Shown here: piece by piece, positions 9,308 through 18,317 of the stretch
Layout of the letters: each line of letters opens with the position of its first letter
Position numbering within the stretch: the stretch's first letter is position 1
Origin: Comamonadaceae bacterium
Lineage (GTDB): Bacteria; Pseudomonadota; Gammaproteobacteria; Burkholderiales; Burkholderiaceae_C
DNA: 54,611 bases
Direction of reading: 5' to 3'
Assembly: GCA_947450695.1 (NCBI GenBank)
Contig: CANFWV010000017.1
Span: 1 to 54,611, forward strand
The notes under the pieces: model-generated
Told to the model about the DNA's origin: nothing
The model's input: only the letters and a program-made list of their open reading frames with translations
Database searches by the model: none
Made by a program: the position numbers and the translations under genes

Positions 9308-10708
9308 CTAACCGAGAAGTCGTTGCAAGTCGTTGAAAAGCGCAATCGCCATCATCATCAGCAAAATGGCGAGCCCACCGCGGTGAAGTCGCTCCATCCA
9401 GACTTCGGAGACGCTTCGGCCTGTCGCCGCCTCCCAAAGATAATACATCAGGTGCCCGCCATCCAACACTGGCAGCGGCAGCAAGTTAAGCACCCCGAGA
9501 CTGACGCTGATAAGTGCCAAAAACATCAAGTAAGCAGCCCAACCCAGCGTGGCAGACTTGCCCGCGTAGTCGGCGATGCTCAGCGGCCCGCTCAAATTTT
9601 TGAGGGAGGCCTCGCCAACCAGCATTTTTCCCATCATTTGCAGCGTCAGGGAAGAAACATCCCAAGTCTTGACGATGCCGCCCCAGAATCCATCGATTAA
9701 GCCGTAACGGACGGTGACCATTGCCGGGGCAGAGCCGATGTAAGCGCCTATTTTACCGACCGGAACGCCGGCCTCGAGCAGGACCTGCGGCGTCACCATC
9801 AGCGTGATTTGGCGACTGCCACGCTCGATTTGCCAAGCCTGCTGCTTTGCACCCTGCCCAACGACCGAAGCGCGAATCATGTCGCGTAACTGCTGCCCGT
9901 CAGTGACTTCGCGGTCACCCATGCGCCGCACGACATCGCCGACCTGCAAGCCCGCTGTGGCAGCGGCACCGCCAGCCATCACTTCACCGATCAAAGGTTG
10001 CGTCAACGGGCCCAACAGACCAATGCGGCGAAACAGTTGGGCATCGACCTCGCGGGCATCAAGCTGACTCAACAGAAGAATCAGTTCTCTGCTGAGGCTC
10101 TGATTCGCGATGTCTCGTGGGGCGTCACTTTGATGAACTGGCACGGCAGTCGTCACCACCAAGCGAAGGTCTTGCCCCTTCATGGCGCCCTGCGTCAGTC
10201 GCCAGCGAAAATCCGTGAATGAGCGGACGTCTTCCAGCGTCTCACCATCTAACGCAGCATGGGTCACCGATTCACCACCGACGAATCCAGCTCGAGTAGC
10301 CATGGAGTCTGGCAGAGGTGCGGCCAACACCGCCTTAGGCTCCTGCATACCACCCCAATTGACCACTGAATACAACAGCACGGCAAGCAACAAATTAGCG
10401 ATCGGCCCAGCCACCACCACTGCAGCACGCGATCGCAAAGGCTTGTTGTTAAAGGCTTGATGGCGTTCAGCCGGATCGACCGGCCCGTCGCGCTCGTCGA
10501 GCATCTTGACGTAGCCACCCAACGGCAAAGCGCTGATCGAAAACTCGGTTGGCTTGCCGGCGCAACGCCATGTGTAAAGCGGTTTACCGAAACCGATCGA
10601 AAATTTCAACACCTTCACGCCGCAGGCCACTGCAACGCGGTAATGGCCATACTCATGGATGGTTATCAACAGACCCAACGCAACCACGAAAGCCAGCAAG
10701 GTCATCAT
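9308..10708 (-). CDS. rseP: Regulated intramembrane zinc protease RseP
   Basis: RseP is a site-2 protease of the inner membrane. In related bacteria it cuts anti-sigma factor RseA after DegS cleavage and clears remnant signal peptides. The zinc motif HEYGH lies in the first membrane segment near residue 18, and the LDG metal ligand lies in LPVLDGGHLMYYL near the C-terminus. Two PDZ-like regions lie between them (for example QVGDVVRRMGDREVTDGQQL). The length of 466 residues is typical. It starts one base after the dxr stop. The dxr-rseP-bamA order is conserved in beta- and gammaproteobacteria and links envelope stress control to barrel assembly. Confidence 0.95.
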   Translation of the reverse strand: MMTLLAFVVALGLLITIHEYGHYRVAVACGVKVLKFSIGFGKPLYTWRCAGKPTEFSISALPLGGYVKMLDERDGPVDPAERHQAFNNKPLRSRAAVVVAGPIANLLLAVLLYSVVNWGGMQEPKAVLAAPLPDSMATRAGFVGGESVTHAALDGETLEDVRSFTDFRWRLTQGAMKGQDLRLVVTTAVPVHQSDAPRDIANQSLSRELILLLSQLDAREVDAQLFRRIGLLGPLTQPLIGEVMAGGAAATAGLQVGDVVRRMGDREVTDGQQLRDMIRASVVGQGAKQQAWQIERGSRQITLMVTPQVLLEAGVPVGKIGAYIGSAPAMVTVRYGLIDGFWGGIVKTWDVSSLTLQMMGKMLVGEASLKNLSGPLSIADYAGKSATLGWAAYLMFLALISVSLGVLNLLPLPVLDGGHLMYYLWEAATGRSVSEVWMERLHRGGLAILLMMMAIALFNDLQRLLG

Positions 10709-10709
10709 C

Positions 10710-11888
10710 TCAAGCGTCCATTCGCTTGACGTGCGCAGTGGCTACGGCGCGGGTTTGCTGGTCTAAGGCCAGTAGGTCATCTATACCGTGTATTTGGCTC
10801 ACTTGGCAGACATCCAAGCTGTCACGATTGACGTGGTGAATCTGGTCAAAGCGAATTTTCCCGGTCAGAAAAGCAGCCACAGCCACTTCGTTAGCGGCGT
10901 TCAAAACTGCCGTGCTTCCGACCGGCCCATCCAACACTTCCCAAGCCAGTTGCAAACCGGGAAAGCGATGTGGGTCGGGTGTAGCGAAAGTCATGGTTGC
11001 CAGAGCCCGAAAATCAAGCGCTTTAGCGCCTGACGCAATACGCTCTGGCCAAGCCAGACCATAGGCAATCGGTACCCGCATGTCAGGTGTACCGAGCTGA
11101 GCGACCACCGAGGTGTCGCGGTACTGCACCAAAGAATGGATGATGCTTTGCGGATGAATCACGACTTCGATTTGCTGCGGCGTGACACCGAAAAGATATC
11201 GAGCCTCGATGACCTCCAGCGCTTTGTTCATCATGGTCGCCGAGTCGACCGAAATTTTGCGACCCATGACCCAGTTCGGATGTGCACAGGCTTGGTCAGG
11301 CGTCACGAATCGCAAGGTCTCTGGGTCACGCTCGCGAAACGGGCCGCCTGAAGCGGTCAATATGATCTTTTCAACACGCTCAGGCCAAGTGGATGGGTCT
11401 TCTGGCAAGGACTGAAAAATAGCTGAATGCTCGCTGTCAATCGGCAGCAGTTGTGCACCGCCCTGACGCACAACATTCATGAACACATCGCCGCCCACCA
11501 CTAAGGCTTCTTTGTTAGCCAGCAGCAGCCGCTTGCCTGCCTTGGCCGCAGCCAGACATGGCGGTAGTCCGGCTGCACCAACGATGGCTGCCATGACAGC
11601 ATGCACCTGTTCATGGGAAGCTATCATCTCTAAGGCTTCGGGACCAGACAGGACGTGGGTGGACAGGTTGTTGGCGCGCATTTTATCGGCCAGTAACTGC
11701 CCGTGAGGCAAACTCGCCATGACCGCAAAGGTCGGTTTAAAACGCTGACACTGGGCCAGCATCAGTTCGACCTGCGTTGCAGCGCTGAGGGCAAACACCT
11801 CGAAGCGCTCGGGATGCATAGACATGACCTCTAAGGTACTAACGCCGATCGAACCGGTTGAACCTAGAACCGTGACCCGTTGTTTCAT
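10710..11888 (-). CDS. dxr: 1-deoxy-D-xylulose-5-phosphate reductoisomerase
   Basis: Dxr converts DXP to 2-C-methyl-D-erythritol 4-phosphate with NADPH, the committed step of the MEP isoprenoid pathway; its products feed the neighbouring UppS. Motifs are the Rossmann turn VTVLGSTGSIGVSTLEV at the N-terminus, LLANKEALVVGG, the metal-binding PIDSEHSAIFQ and SGGPFR. The frame opens at 11897 (MYAMKQ), but the second ATG at 11888 gives the usual MKQRVTVLGS start and 392 residues. It lies 16 bases downstream of cdsA. Confidence 0.95.
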   Translation of the reverse strand: MKQRVTVLGSTGSIGVSTLEVMSMHPERFEVFALSAATQVELMLAQCQRFKPTFAVMASLPHGQLLADKMRANNLSTHVLSGPEALEMIASHEQVHAVMAAIVGAAGLPPCLAAAKAGKRLLLANKEALVVGGDVFMNVVRQGGAQLLPIDSEHSAIFQSLPEDPSTWPERVEKIILTASGGPFRERDPETLRFVTPDQACAHPNWVMGRKISVDSATMMNKALEVIEARYLFGVTPQQIEVVIHPQSIIHSLVQYRDTSVVAQLGTPDMRVPIAYGLAWPERIASGAKALDFRALATMTFATPDPHRFPGLQLAWEVLDGPVGSTAVLNAANEVAVAAFLTGKIRFDQIHHVNRDSLDVCQVSQIHGIDDLLALDQQTRAVATAHVKRMDA

Positions 11889-11904
11889 GGCGTACATTTC
11901 TTGT

Positions 11905-12756
11905 TCAAAAACTGGCCAACATCAATGCCAAAGGCAAGGTTGGCAATAGCGCGTCGACACGGTCCAAGACACCACCGTGACCCGGCAACAAGCCGCTGGA
12001 GTCTTTGGCCCCAGCGCTGCGTTTAACCAACGACTCAACCAAATCTCCGACCACACTCATGGCCGACAGGAAAATAACCGCGATCAGCATCACGCCCCAA
12101 CCATGACGCATGAGCAGGGATGAATAGATGCTTGGAGTTTGCGTTACACCGCTGCTGTCAAGCCATGTCCAGCCGAGCGCCAAAACCAACACACATAACA
12201 TGCCGCCCCAAACACCTTCCCAGCTTTTGCCGGGACTGATGGTCGGGGCAAGCTTGCTTTTGGTGAAACGAGTGCCGAAGGCTTTACCGGAAAAGTAAGC
12301 GCCAATGTCAGCCACCCATACCAGCACCATGACCGACAGCAAAAAGTTAACACCGATGACACGCGCCTGAGCCAAACCCAGCCAAGCCAGCCAAATAGCC
12401 ACGGAGCCCAACACCAGACGCAGCGACTTGGGAATCTGCGGCCAACCGCAGACACCACTGCTTAGTAGCCAGCCACCGGCCAAGACCCAAGTGGCACCTG
12501 CCGCGCTCCATAACCAAGGCAAAGATTGCGCCAGCAATCCGGTTTTCCAAGACAATAGGCAGGCCAGCAGACAAGACAAGCCAATCCATAGGGAAACTGG
12601 CTGGCTGCAGCCATTCAGGCGCCCCCACTCCCAGCCCCCAGCAGAAATAAGCACCAACGTGATGGCACAAAACGGCACATATGACGGATAAAACAGTGCG
12701 GGCAACAAAATCGCCAGCAAGACCACTGCAGTGATGACGCGCTGTTTAAGCATCAA
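11905..12756 (-). CDS. cdsA: Phosphatidate cytidylyltransferase
   Basis: CdsA makes CDP-diacylglycerol from phosphatidic acid and CTP, the branch point to all bacterial phospholipids. It is a polytopic inner-membrane protein: the 283 residues contain several Leu/Ile/Val/Trp-rich membrane segments. The family signature near the C-terminus is recognisable as SVVGDLVESLVKRSAGAKDS, followed by LLPGHGGVLDRVDALL. The ATG region overlaps the end of uppS by four bases (ATGA), and dxr follows. The uppS-cdsA-dxr order is the classic one. Confidence 0.94.
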   Translation of the reverse strand: MMLKQRVITAVVLLAILLPALFYPSYVPFCAITLVLISAGGWEWGRLNGCSQPVSLWIGLSCLLACLLSWKTGLLAQSLPWLWSAAGATWVLAGGWLLSSGVCGWPQIPKSLRLVLGSVAIWLAWLGLAQARVIGVNFLLSVMVLVWVADIGAYFSGKAFGTRFTKSKLAPTISPGKSWEGVWGGMLCVLVLALGWTWLDSSGVTQTPSIYSSLLMRHGWGVMLIAVIFLSAMSVVGDLVESLVKRSAGAKDSSGLLPGHGGVLDRVDALLPTLPLALMLASF

Positions 12757-13526
12757 ACTCCCTCCGTGGGCTGGACGGATTCTGCTGGTCTGTGCTTTTC
12801 AATTATCGAAGCGAGTTGCGCTGAAGTTTGGCCAAATCGCCGCTCACGTGAGCGAAATACAGCAATCGCTTCATCCAGTGCCGCATCGTCAAATTCGGGC
12901 CAAAGTTTGTCAGTGAAATGTAGTTCGGCATAAGCGGCCTGCCACAGCAGAAAGTTGCTGATGCGCAGTTCACCCCCCGTACGGATGACTAAATCGGGAT
13001 CAGGCACGTGTGCGAGTGCCAGTGCACGGTCAAGCGCAAGTTCTGTGATGGGTTGACCACTCTCAGCGACTTTTTGCGCCGCCTGCGCAATATCCCAACG
13101 ACCACCATAGTTAAAGCAAATGTTGAGCACCAAGCCAGTATTGGAGGCCGTGCTGGCTTCAGCGTTGCTGAAAGCCGTCTGCATCGCGGCAGACAAGCGC
13201 AAGCGATCACCAACAAAATATAAGCGAACACCGTTTTGCTTGAGCTCGGCCACTTCACTGGTAACCGCACGGGCTAACAGGTCCATCAAACCGGAAACCT
13301 CGTCGTCTGGACGGTTCCAGTTTTCTGAAGAAAAAGCAAACACCGTCAGCACACCAATGCGGCGAGCGACGCAGGCCTTGACGCAGCGGCGCAACACCGT
13401 CACACCTTTCTTGTGGCCAGCGATGCGCGGCAAAAACCGCTTGCCAGCCCAACGGCCATTGCCATCCATGACGATAGCCAAGTGGAACGGCATGTTGCTG
13501 AGCACTGGTGTGGTCATGGCAGTCAA
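12753..13526 (-). CDS. uppS: Undecaprenyl (di)phosphate synthase
   Basis: UppS is a cis-prenyltransferase that extends farnesyl diphosphate with eight isopentenyl units to give the lipid carrier of peptidoglycan and O-antigen synthesis. Conserved parts are HLAIVMDGNGRWAGKR with the catalytic Asp, FSSENWNRP, and the C-terminal RTGGELRISNFLLWQ and AELHFTDKLWPEF. The length is 257 residues. A second in-frame ATG three codons downstream (MTTPVLSNMP) is an alternative start. It follows frr by 28 bases and overlaps cdsA. Confidence 0.95.
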   Translation of the reverse strand: MTAMTTPVLSNMPFHLAIVMDGNGRWAGKRFLPRIAGHKKGVTVLRRCVKACVARRIGVLTVFAFSSENWNRPDDEVSGLMDLLARAVTSEVAELKQNGVRLYFVGDRLRLSAAMQTAFSNAEASTASNTGLVLNICFNYGGRWDIAQAAQKVAESGQPITELALDRALALAHVPDPDLVIRTGGELRISNFLLWQAAYAELHFTDKLWPEFDDAALDEAIAVFRSRERRFGQTSAQLASIIEKHRPAESVQPTEGV

Positions 13527-13554
13527 GCCGTAAAGTTACAGGTCAAGAGGCGCG

Positions 13555-14115
13555 TCAAACGGCCATAATGTCTTGTTCCTTGCTGATGACAAGCTTGTCG
13601 ACATCGGCAATGAAACGATCGGTGAACTTTTGAATTTCTTCCTGAGCGCGGCGCTCGTCGTCTTCGGAGGCTAGCTTGTCTTTCACCAGTTTCTTGACGC
13701 CATCATTGGCATCACGTCGCAGATTTCGAATAGCCACCTTGGCGTGTTCGCCCTCACCTTTGACGATCTTGGTGAGTTCCTTGCGACGCTCTTCGGTCAT
13801 GGCAGGCATGGGCACCCGAATCAAATCACCCTGTGCGGCTGGATTCAAACCTAGATCAGAGTCACGAATGGCTTTTTCGATCTTCGCGCTCATGCCTTTT
13901 TCCCAAGGCGAAACACTGATCGTACGGGCATCCAGCAAAGACACATTTGCGACCTGACTGATGGGCACCATTGAGCCGTAGTAGTCGACCTGCACGGTGT
14001 CCAACAGACCGGGATTAGCCCGGCCAGTGCGGATTTTTGTCAGCGCGTGCTTGAAGGACTCAAGCGACTGCTGCATTTTTGATTCAGCATTGGTTTTGGT
14101 GTCTGCGATGCTCAT
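13555..14115 (-). CDS. frr: Ribosome recycling factor
   Basis: RRF splits post-termination 70S ribosomes together with EF-G. The ATG at 14115 ([20 protein letters not shown]) yields 186 residues, one more than E. coli RRF, so the open frame reaching to 14241 is not used; GGAGAAGC lies just upstream. The motif [12 protein letters not shown] near residue 30, the helical C-terminus ([20 protein letters not shown]) and the final KEQDIMAV are typical. It sits 70 bases downstream of pyrH in the conserved rpsB-tsf-pyrH-frr order. Confidence 0.96.
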   Translation of the reverse strand: MSIADTKTNAESKMQQSLESFKHALTKIRTGRANPGLLDTVQVDYYGSMVPISQVANVSLLDARTISVSPWEKGMSAKIEKAIRDSDLGLNPAAQGDLIRVPMPAMTEERRKELTKIVKGEGEHAKVAIRNLRRDANDGVKKLVKDKLASEDDERRAQEEIQKFTDRFIADVDKLVISKEQDIMAV

Positions 14116-14185
14116 GGGTGCTTCTCCGTCTACAACAAAATTCAAGTTTACAAAAGATGGGACCAGACTGGCCGTACCTTCAATT

Positions 14186-14896
14186 TCAAATGTGGACCAG
14201 CGTACCTTCGTTCTCACCCATGACCACGCGCTTGAGAGCACCAGATTTGAAAATACTGAAGACTTTCACCGGCAGTTTTTGATCACGGCAGAGGGCAAAA
14301 GCCGTGGCGTCCATGACTTCCAAGTTTTGGCTCATGGCGTCGTCGAAGGTGATGGTGTCGTAACGCGTGGCGTTCGAGTCCTTGCGCGGATCGGCGCTGT
14401 AAACGCCATCCACCTTGGTGGCCTTGAGCACGATCTCCGCGCCAATTTCAGCACCCCGCAACGCTGCAGCGGTGTCGGTGGTGAAAAATGGATTGCCGGT
14501 TCCGGCCGCAAAAATCACCACTTTGCCCTCTTCCAGATACTGCAAAGCCTTAGGGCGCACATACGGCTCAACGACACGCTCAATGGCGATAGCGGACATC
14601 ACGCGCGGCGTCAGCCCAGCTTTGTCCATCGTGTCACCCAAGGCCAGCGCGTTCATCACAGTGGCTAACATGCCCATGTAGTCAGCCGTGGCCCGGTCCA
14701 TTCCGACCGAACCGCCAGCCACGCCGCGAAAGATATTGCCCCCGCCGATGACGATGGCCATCTCGACCCCAAGGCGCGAAACCTCGGCAATCTCCTCGAC
14801 CATCCGCACAATCGTCGCCCGATTGATACCGAAAGCATCGTCACCCATCAAAGCTTCACCTGACAGTTTGAGCAAAATCCGCTTGTATGCTGGCAT
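14186..14896 (-). CDS. pyrH: Uridylate kinase
   Basis: PyrH phosphorylates UMP to UDP with ATP. It is a hexameric amino-acid-kinase-fold enzyme unrelated to eukaryotic UMP kinases and is usually activated by GTP and inhibited by UTP. Landmarks are [17 protein letters not shown] at the N-terminus, [32 protein letters not shown], and [20 protein letters not shown]. The length of 236 residues is normal. It lies 51 bases after tsf and 70 bases before frr. Confidence 0.96.
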   Translation of the reverse strand: MPAYKRILLKLSGEALMGDDAFGINRATIVRMVEEIAEVSRLGVEMAIVIGGGNIFRGVAGGSVGMDRATADYMGMLATVMNALALGDTMDKAGLTPRVMSAIAIERVVEPYVRPKALQYLEEGKVVIFAAGTGNPFFTTDTAAALRGAEIGAEIVLKATKVDGVYSADPRKDSNATRYDTITFDDAMSQNLEVMDATAFALCRDQKLPVKVFSIFKSGALKRVVMGENEGTLVHI

Positions 14897-14947
14897 GGCG
14901 AGTCCGTGATTGAGGGTGGAATGGAATGGAGCGTGACCCGTGAATGA

Positions 14948-15865
14948 TCAGGCGGCTTTGGCTGCAGCGATCTGAGCCGCAACTTCGGCAGCGAAGTCGT
15001 CAACCTTCTTCTCGATGCCTTCGCCGACCACGTACATGGTGAAACCTTTCACCGTGGTAGCGCGTTCTTTGAGCATCTGCTCAACCGTTTGTTTGTCATT
15101 TTTGACAAACGATTGGTTGAAAAGGCTGACTTCCTTGAGGTACTTCTGCACGCCACCTTCAATACGCTTGGCAACGATTTCAGCGGACTGAACCGCCTTG
15201 CCTTCGGCTTGCGCTTTGGATGCGTCTTCAGCCGCTTTGGCCGCTGCCACCGAACGCTCTTTAGCGACCAGCTCAGCAGGCACATCAGCGCTGGACAAAG
15301 CCACTGGCTTCATGGCAGCAACGTGCATGGCAACGTCTTTGGCAGCGGTTTCGTCGCCCTCAAACTCCACCACCACGCCGATGCGCGTGCCGTGCAGGTA
15401 AGACGCCAGTTGGTTGCCCGCATCAAAACGCTTGAAGCGGCGAACACTCATGTTCTCACCAATCTTGCCGATCAGACCTTTGCGCACATCTTCGATCGTC
15501 GGGCCAAAGCCGTCCATCGAGAAAGGCATGGCGCCTATGGCTTCGACGTCAGCAGGGTTGTGCGTGACGATACCCTCGGCCACAGCCTTGACTAGACCCA
15601 AGAAACTGTCATTCTTGGTGACGAAGTCGGTTTCGCAGTTGACTTCGACCAGTGCGCCAATGCCGCCTTCAGTGTACGTCGCGACAACGCCTTCAGCAGT
15701 GATGCGAGATGCGGCTTTGCCTGCTTTGTTACCCAACTTGACGCGCAAAATCTCTTCGGCTTTTTCCATGTTGCCTTCAGCTTCGGTCAGTGCTTTTTTG
15801 CACTCCATCATGGGGGCGTCGGTCTTGGCGCGCAATTCGGCGACCATGCTTGCAGTAATTATCAT
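14948..15865 (-). CDS. tsf: Translation elongation factor Ts
   Basis: EF-Ts is the guanine nucleotide exchange factor for EF-Tu. The N-terminal UBA-like domain carries the signature [20 protein letters not shown], and the core contains [16 protein letters not shown], the region contacting EF-Tu helix D. The length is 305 residues. GGAG lies nine bases upstream of the ATG. Between rpsB and tsf is a 126-base spacer with a strong hairpin that could limit how much transcription reaches tsf and the genes beyond. Confidence 0.96.
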   Translation of the reverse strand: MIITASMVAELRAKTDAPMMECKKALTEAEGNMEKAEEILRVKLGNKAGKAASRITAEGVVATYTEGGIGALVEVNCETDFVTKNDSFLGLVKAVAEGIVTHNPADVEAIGAMPFSMDGFGPTIEDVRKGLIGKIGENMSVRRFKRFDAGNQLASYLHGTRIGVVVEFEGDETAAKDVAMHVAAMKPVALSSADVPAELVAKERSVAAAKAAEDASKAQAEGKAVQSAEIVAKRIEGGVQKYLKEVSLFNQSFVKNDKQTVEQMLKERATTVKGFTMYVVGEGIEKKVDDFAAEVAAQIAAAKAA

Positions 15866-15941
15866 TTTTGCTTCTCCGTGAGTGTCAATTGACTTGGTAT
15901 ACGAACTGCGGACAGTCTGGCGCCCGCAAAATTTAAGTGTG

Positions 15942-15968
15942 AAAAAGGGGCTACCCGAGCCCCTTTTT
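15942..15968 (-). terminator. Hairpin with T-run between rpsB and tsf
   Basis: AAAAAGGGGCT and its exact complement AGCCCCTTTTT form an 11-bp stem with a 5-base loop, followed by the T-run within the stem, readable on both strands. It lies 23 bases after the tsf-proximal end of rpsB. As an intrinsic terminator or attenuator inside an essential operon it would have to be leaky, and would set a high S2 level relative to downstream genes. Confidence 0.75.
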
Positions 15969-15991
15969 CGAGTGGCACAAGGCCGCAGTGA

Positions 15992-16741
15992 TTAAGCTGC
16001 AGTCTTCACTTCGACGAATTCGTCGGCGACGACAGGGGCAACAGCACGAACCACTTCGCCAGTAGAGTTGGCACGGCCTTCGATGATCGCGTCAGCGATA
16101 CCGCGAGCGTAAAGCTCAACCGCTTTGGACGAGTCGTCGTTGCCTGGGATCACATAATCTATACCAATAGGGGAGTGGTTGGAGTCAACCACACCGATCA
16201 GTGGGATGCCGAGCTTTTGAGCTTCAGCCACGGCGATTTTGTGGAAACCGACGTCGATCACAAAAATAGCGTCTGGCAAGGCAGCCATATCTTGGATGCC
16301 GCCGATGTCTTTTTCGAGCTTCTCGATTTCACGTTTGAACGTGAGCTGCTCTTTTTTGCTGATGGCGTCGAGGCCAGACTCTTGCTGAGCCTTCATTTCT
16401 TTAAGACGCTTGATCGAAGTTTTAACCGTCTTGAAGTTGGTCAGCATGCCACCCAACCAACGCTGGTCAACGTAAGGCACGCCGGCGCGCTGAGCTTCAG
16501 CAGCAACGATATCACGGGCTTGACGCTTGGTGCCAACCATCAAAATGTTGCCGCCGTTGGCAGCGAGTTGACGCGCGAATTTAGCTGCATCCTGGAACAT
16601 CGGCAGCGATTTTTCCAGGTTGATGATGTGGATACGGTTGCGGTGACCGAAGATGTACGGAGCCATCTTAGGGTTCCAGAAACGGGTTTGGTGGCCGAAA
16701 TGGACGCCGGCTTCCAGCATTTCACGCATAGTGATTGACAT
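15992..16741 (-). CDS. rpsB: 30S ribosomal protein S2
   Basis: S2 binds the head-body junction of the small subunit late in assembly. The protein starts [20 protein letters not shown], the family signature, followed by [22 protein letters not shown] and [12 protein letters not shown]. The ATG at 16741 is chosen over an upstream TTG because it has GGAG at seven bases distance. The length is 249 residues. It is the first gene of the minus-strand operon; a promoter lies about 130-155 bases upstream, leaving a leader of about 120 nt. In other proteobacteria S2 represses its own mRNA through such a leader; that is known for relatives, not shown here. Confidence 0.97.
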   Translation of the reverse strand: MSITMREMLEAGVHFGHQTRFWNPKMAPYIFGHRNRIHIINLEKSLPMFQDAAKFARQLAANGGNILMVGTKRQARDIVAAEAQRAGVPYVDQRWLGGMLTNFKTVKTSIKRLKEMKAQQESGLDAISKKEQLTFKREIEKLEKDIGGIQDMAALPDAIFVIDVGFHKIAVAEAQKLGIPLIGVVDSNHSPIGIDYVIPGNDDSSKAVELYARGIADAIIEGRANSTGEVVRAVAPVVADEFVEVKTAA

Positions 16742-16869
16742 ATATAACTCCAAAGGTTGTGTCTAAAATCAGCGCTTATCGTCTGGACTTATTTCCTGAG
16801 CGACACCTTGAATGGCTGATTTGCGATTTACCTTGCAAACAACTTTTCGTTCATTTGCAAAGCCCGCAG

Positions 16870-16897
16870 ATCATACCACCCTCAGGCGCGAAGCCAA
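16870..16897 (-). promoter_or_regulatory. Probable rpsB operon promoter
   Basis: On the minus strand TTGGCT (16897-16892) and TATGAT (16875-16870) are separated by 16 bases, a good sigma-70 arrangement. Predicted initiation is near 16863. The promoter lies immediately in front of the ATG of the divergent amidase gene, so polymerase binding here could also affect that gene. Confidence 0.65.
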
Positions 16898-16905
16898 CGA
16901 AACTC

Positions 16906-18267
16906 ATGCCCAAAGACCTGCACGCACAACGCCAAGCCATCGCATCCGGCCAGATGAGTATCGCCGACGCCCTGAACCAAGCACGGCTGGCCAGTTTGAG
17001 CAGCGCCTGCGCTCATGTTTACATCAGCCACCCGGCCGAACTCTTGGCAGACGCTGCCAAAGTGGCAAACGTCGCCAACCGAAACAGGGCCAGCCTCGGC
17101 CCACTGGCCGGGCTGCCGATCTCAATCAAAGATCTGTTTGACGTGGCTGGTGAGCGAACCGTGGCCGGCTCCACCGTATTGGCTGACGCAGACCCAGCGC
17201 TGTCCGACTGTCCGGCAGTCGCCCGATTGCGCCGCGCCGGAGGTTTGATCGCCGGTCGCACCAATATGTCCGAGTTCGCCTACTCCGGCGTCGGCATCAA
17301 CCCACACTACGGCACGCCAGTGAACTCGGCCGACACTTTAGTCGCCCGCGTTCCGGGTGGCTCGTCTTCGGGCGCCGCGGTGTCCGTGGCCACCGGGGCG
17401 GCAGCCGTTGGCTTGGGCTCCGACACGGGTGGCTCGATCCGGATTCCGGCCGCACTGTGTGGGCTGGTCGGCTTCAAAAGTACCGCGCGTCTGGTGCCGA
17501 CTGAGGGCGTCATGCCCTTGTCCACCACGCTCGACACGGTCTGCGCCATCACGCGCTCGGTTCGCGATGCCGTGTTGGTGCATGAGGTATTGGCCGACAG
17601 GCAAGTGGCGCTAGCGGGTAAGCCTTTATCGGCCAGCCGTTTTGCTGTGCCCCGCGGCCTGATGCAAGACAGCATGGAGCCGACCGTGGCCAGCGCCTTT
17701 GAAAACAGCTTGCGCGTGCTGCGTGCGGCAGGCGCGGAGATTGTCGAAATCGAACTGATCGAGATCAACGACCTGACCAGCATCAACGCCACCGGCGGAT
17801 TATCAGCAGCTGAAAGCTACGCTTGGCACCGGCAGTTGATCAATCGCCAACAATCTAACTACGACCCCCGCGTGGCGCTGCGCATTCTTAAAGGCGCAAG
17901 CATGAGCGCCGCTGATTACATTGACCTGCTCGCCGCCAGAAGGCACTGGATCGGCCGCATGAACCAGCGCATGAGCGACTTCGACGCCATGCTGTCGCCC
18001 ACAGTGCCGATGGTTGCGCCACCCATCGCCGATCTGATCGACGACGATGCCGCGTTCTTTCGCGTCAATGGCTTGCTACTGCGCAATCCGGCAGTGGTCA
18101 ACATGCTCGACGGCTGCTCCATCTCCCTACCCTGTTACACGCCTGACCAAGCGCAAAACCAATTACCCATCGGTCTAATGCTCTGGCATTCAGCCCTGCA
18201 CGACGATGGCGTTTTAGACGTGGCGCTGCAAATAGAGGCAGCGCTGAACCAGGCGCACACGAAATAA
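16906..18267 (+). CDS. Amidase-signature family hydrolase
   Basis: This is a member of the amidase signature family, which includes GatA, and hydrolyses an unknown amide. The Ser-cisSer-Lys triad is present: Lys in PISIKDLFDVAG, the cis-Ser in RVPGGSSSGAAVSVATGAA, and the nucleophile Ser in GSDTGGSIRIPAALCGLVG. The ATG at 16906 (MPKDLHAQRQ) gives 453 residues, usual for the family; the longer open frame from 16735 runs through the rpsB leader and is unlikely. It is not clustered with gatB or gatC, so a GatA role is doubtful. It is divergent from rpsB and 50 bases ahead of nnr. Substrate unknown. Confidence 0.85.
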   Translation: MPKDLHAQRQAIASGQMSIADALNQARLASLSSACAHVYISHPAELLADAAKVANVANRNRASLGPLAGLPISIKDLFDVAGERTVAGSTVLADADPALSDCPAVARLRRAGGLIAGRTNMSEFAYSGVGINPHYGTPVNSADTLVARVPGGSSSGAAVSVATGAAAVGLGSDTGGSIRIPAALCGLVGFKSTARLVPTEGVMPLSTTLDTVCAITRSVRDAVLVHEVLADRQVALAGKPLSASRFAVPRGLMQDSMEPTVASAFENSLRVLRAAGAEIVEIELIEINDLTSINATGGLSAAESYAWHRQLINRQQSNYDPRVALRILKGASMSAADYIDLLAARRHWIGRMNQRMSDFDAMLSPTVPMVAPPIADLIDDDAAFFRVNGLLLRNPAVVNMLDGCSISLPCYTPDQAQNQLPIGLMLWHSALHDDGVLDVALQIEAALNQAHTK

Positions 18268-18317
18268 TCGTTAAGCAGCAGCGCTTACCAGACCTTGAGA
18301 AGCCGCGACAATCGGGC

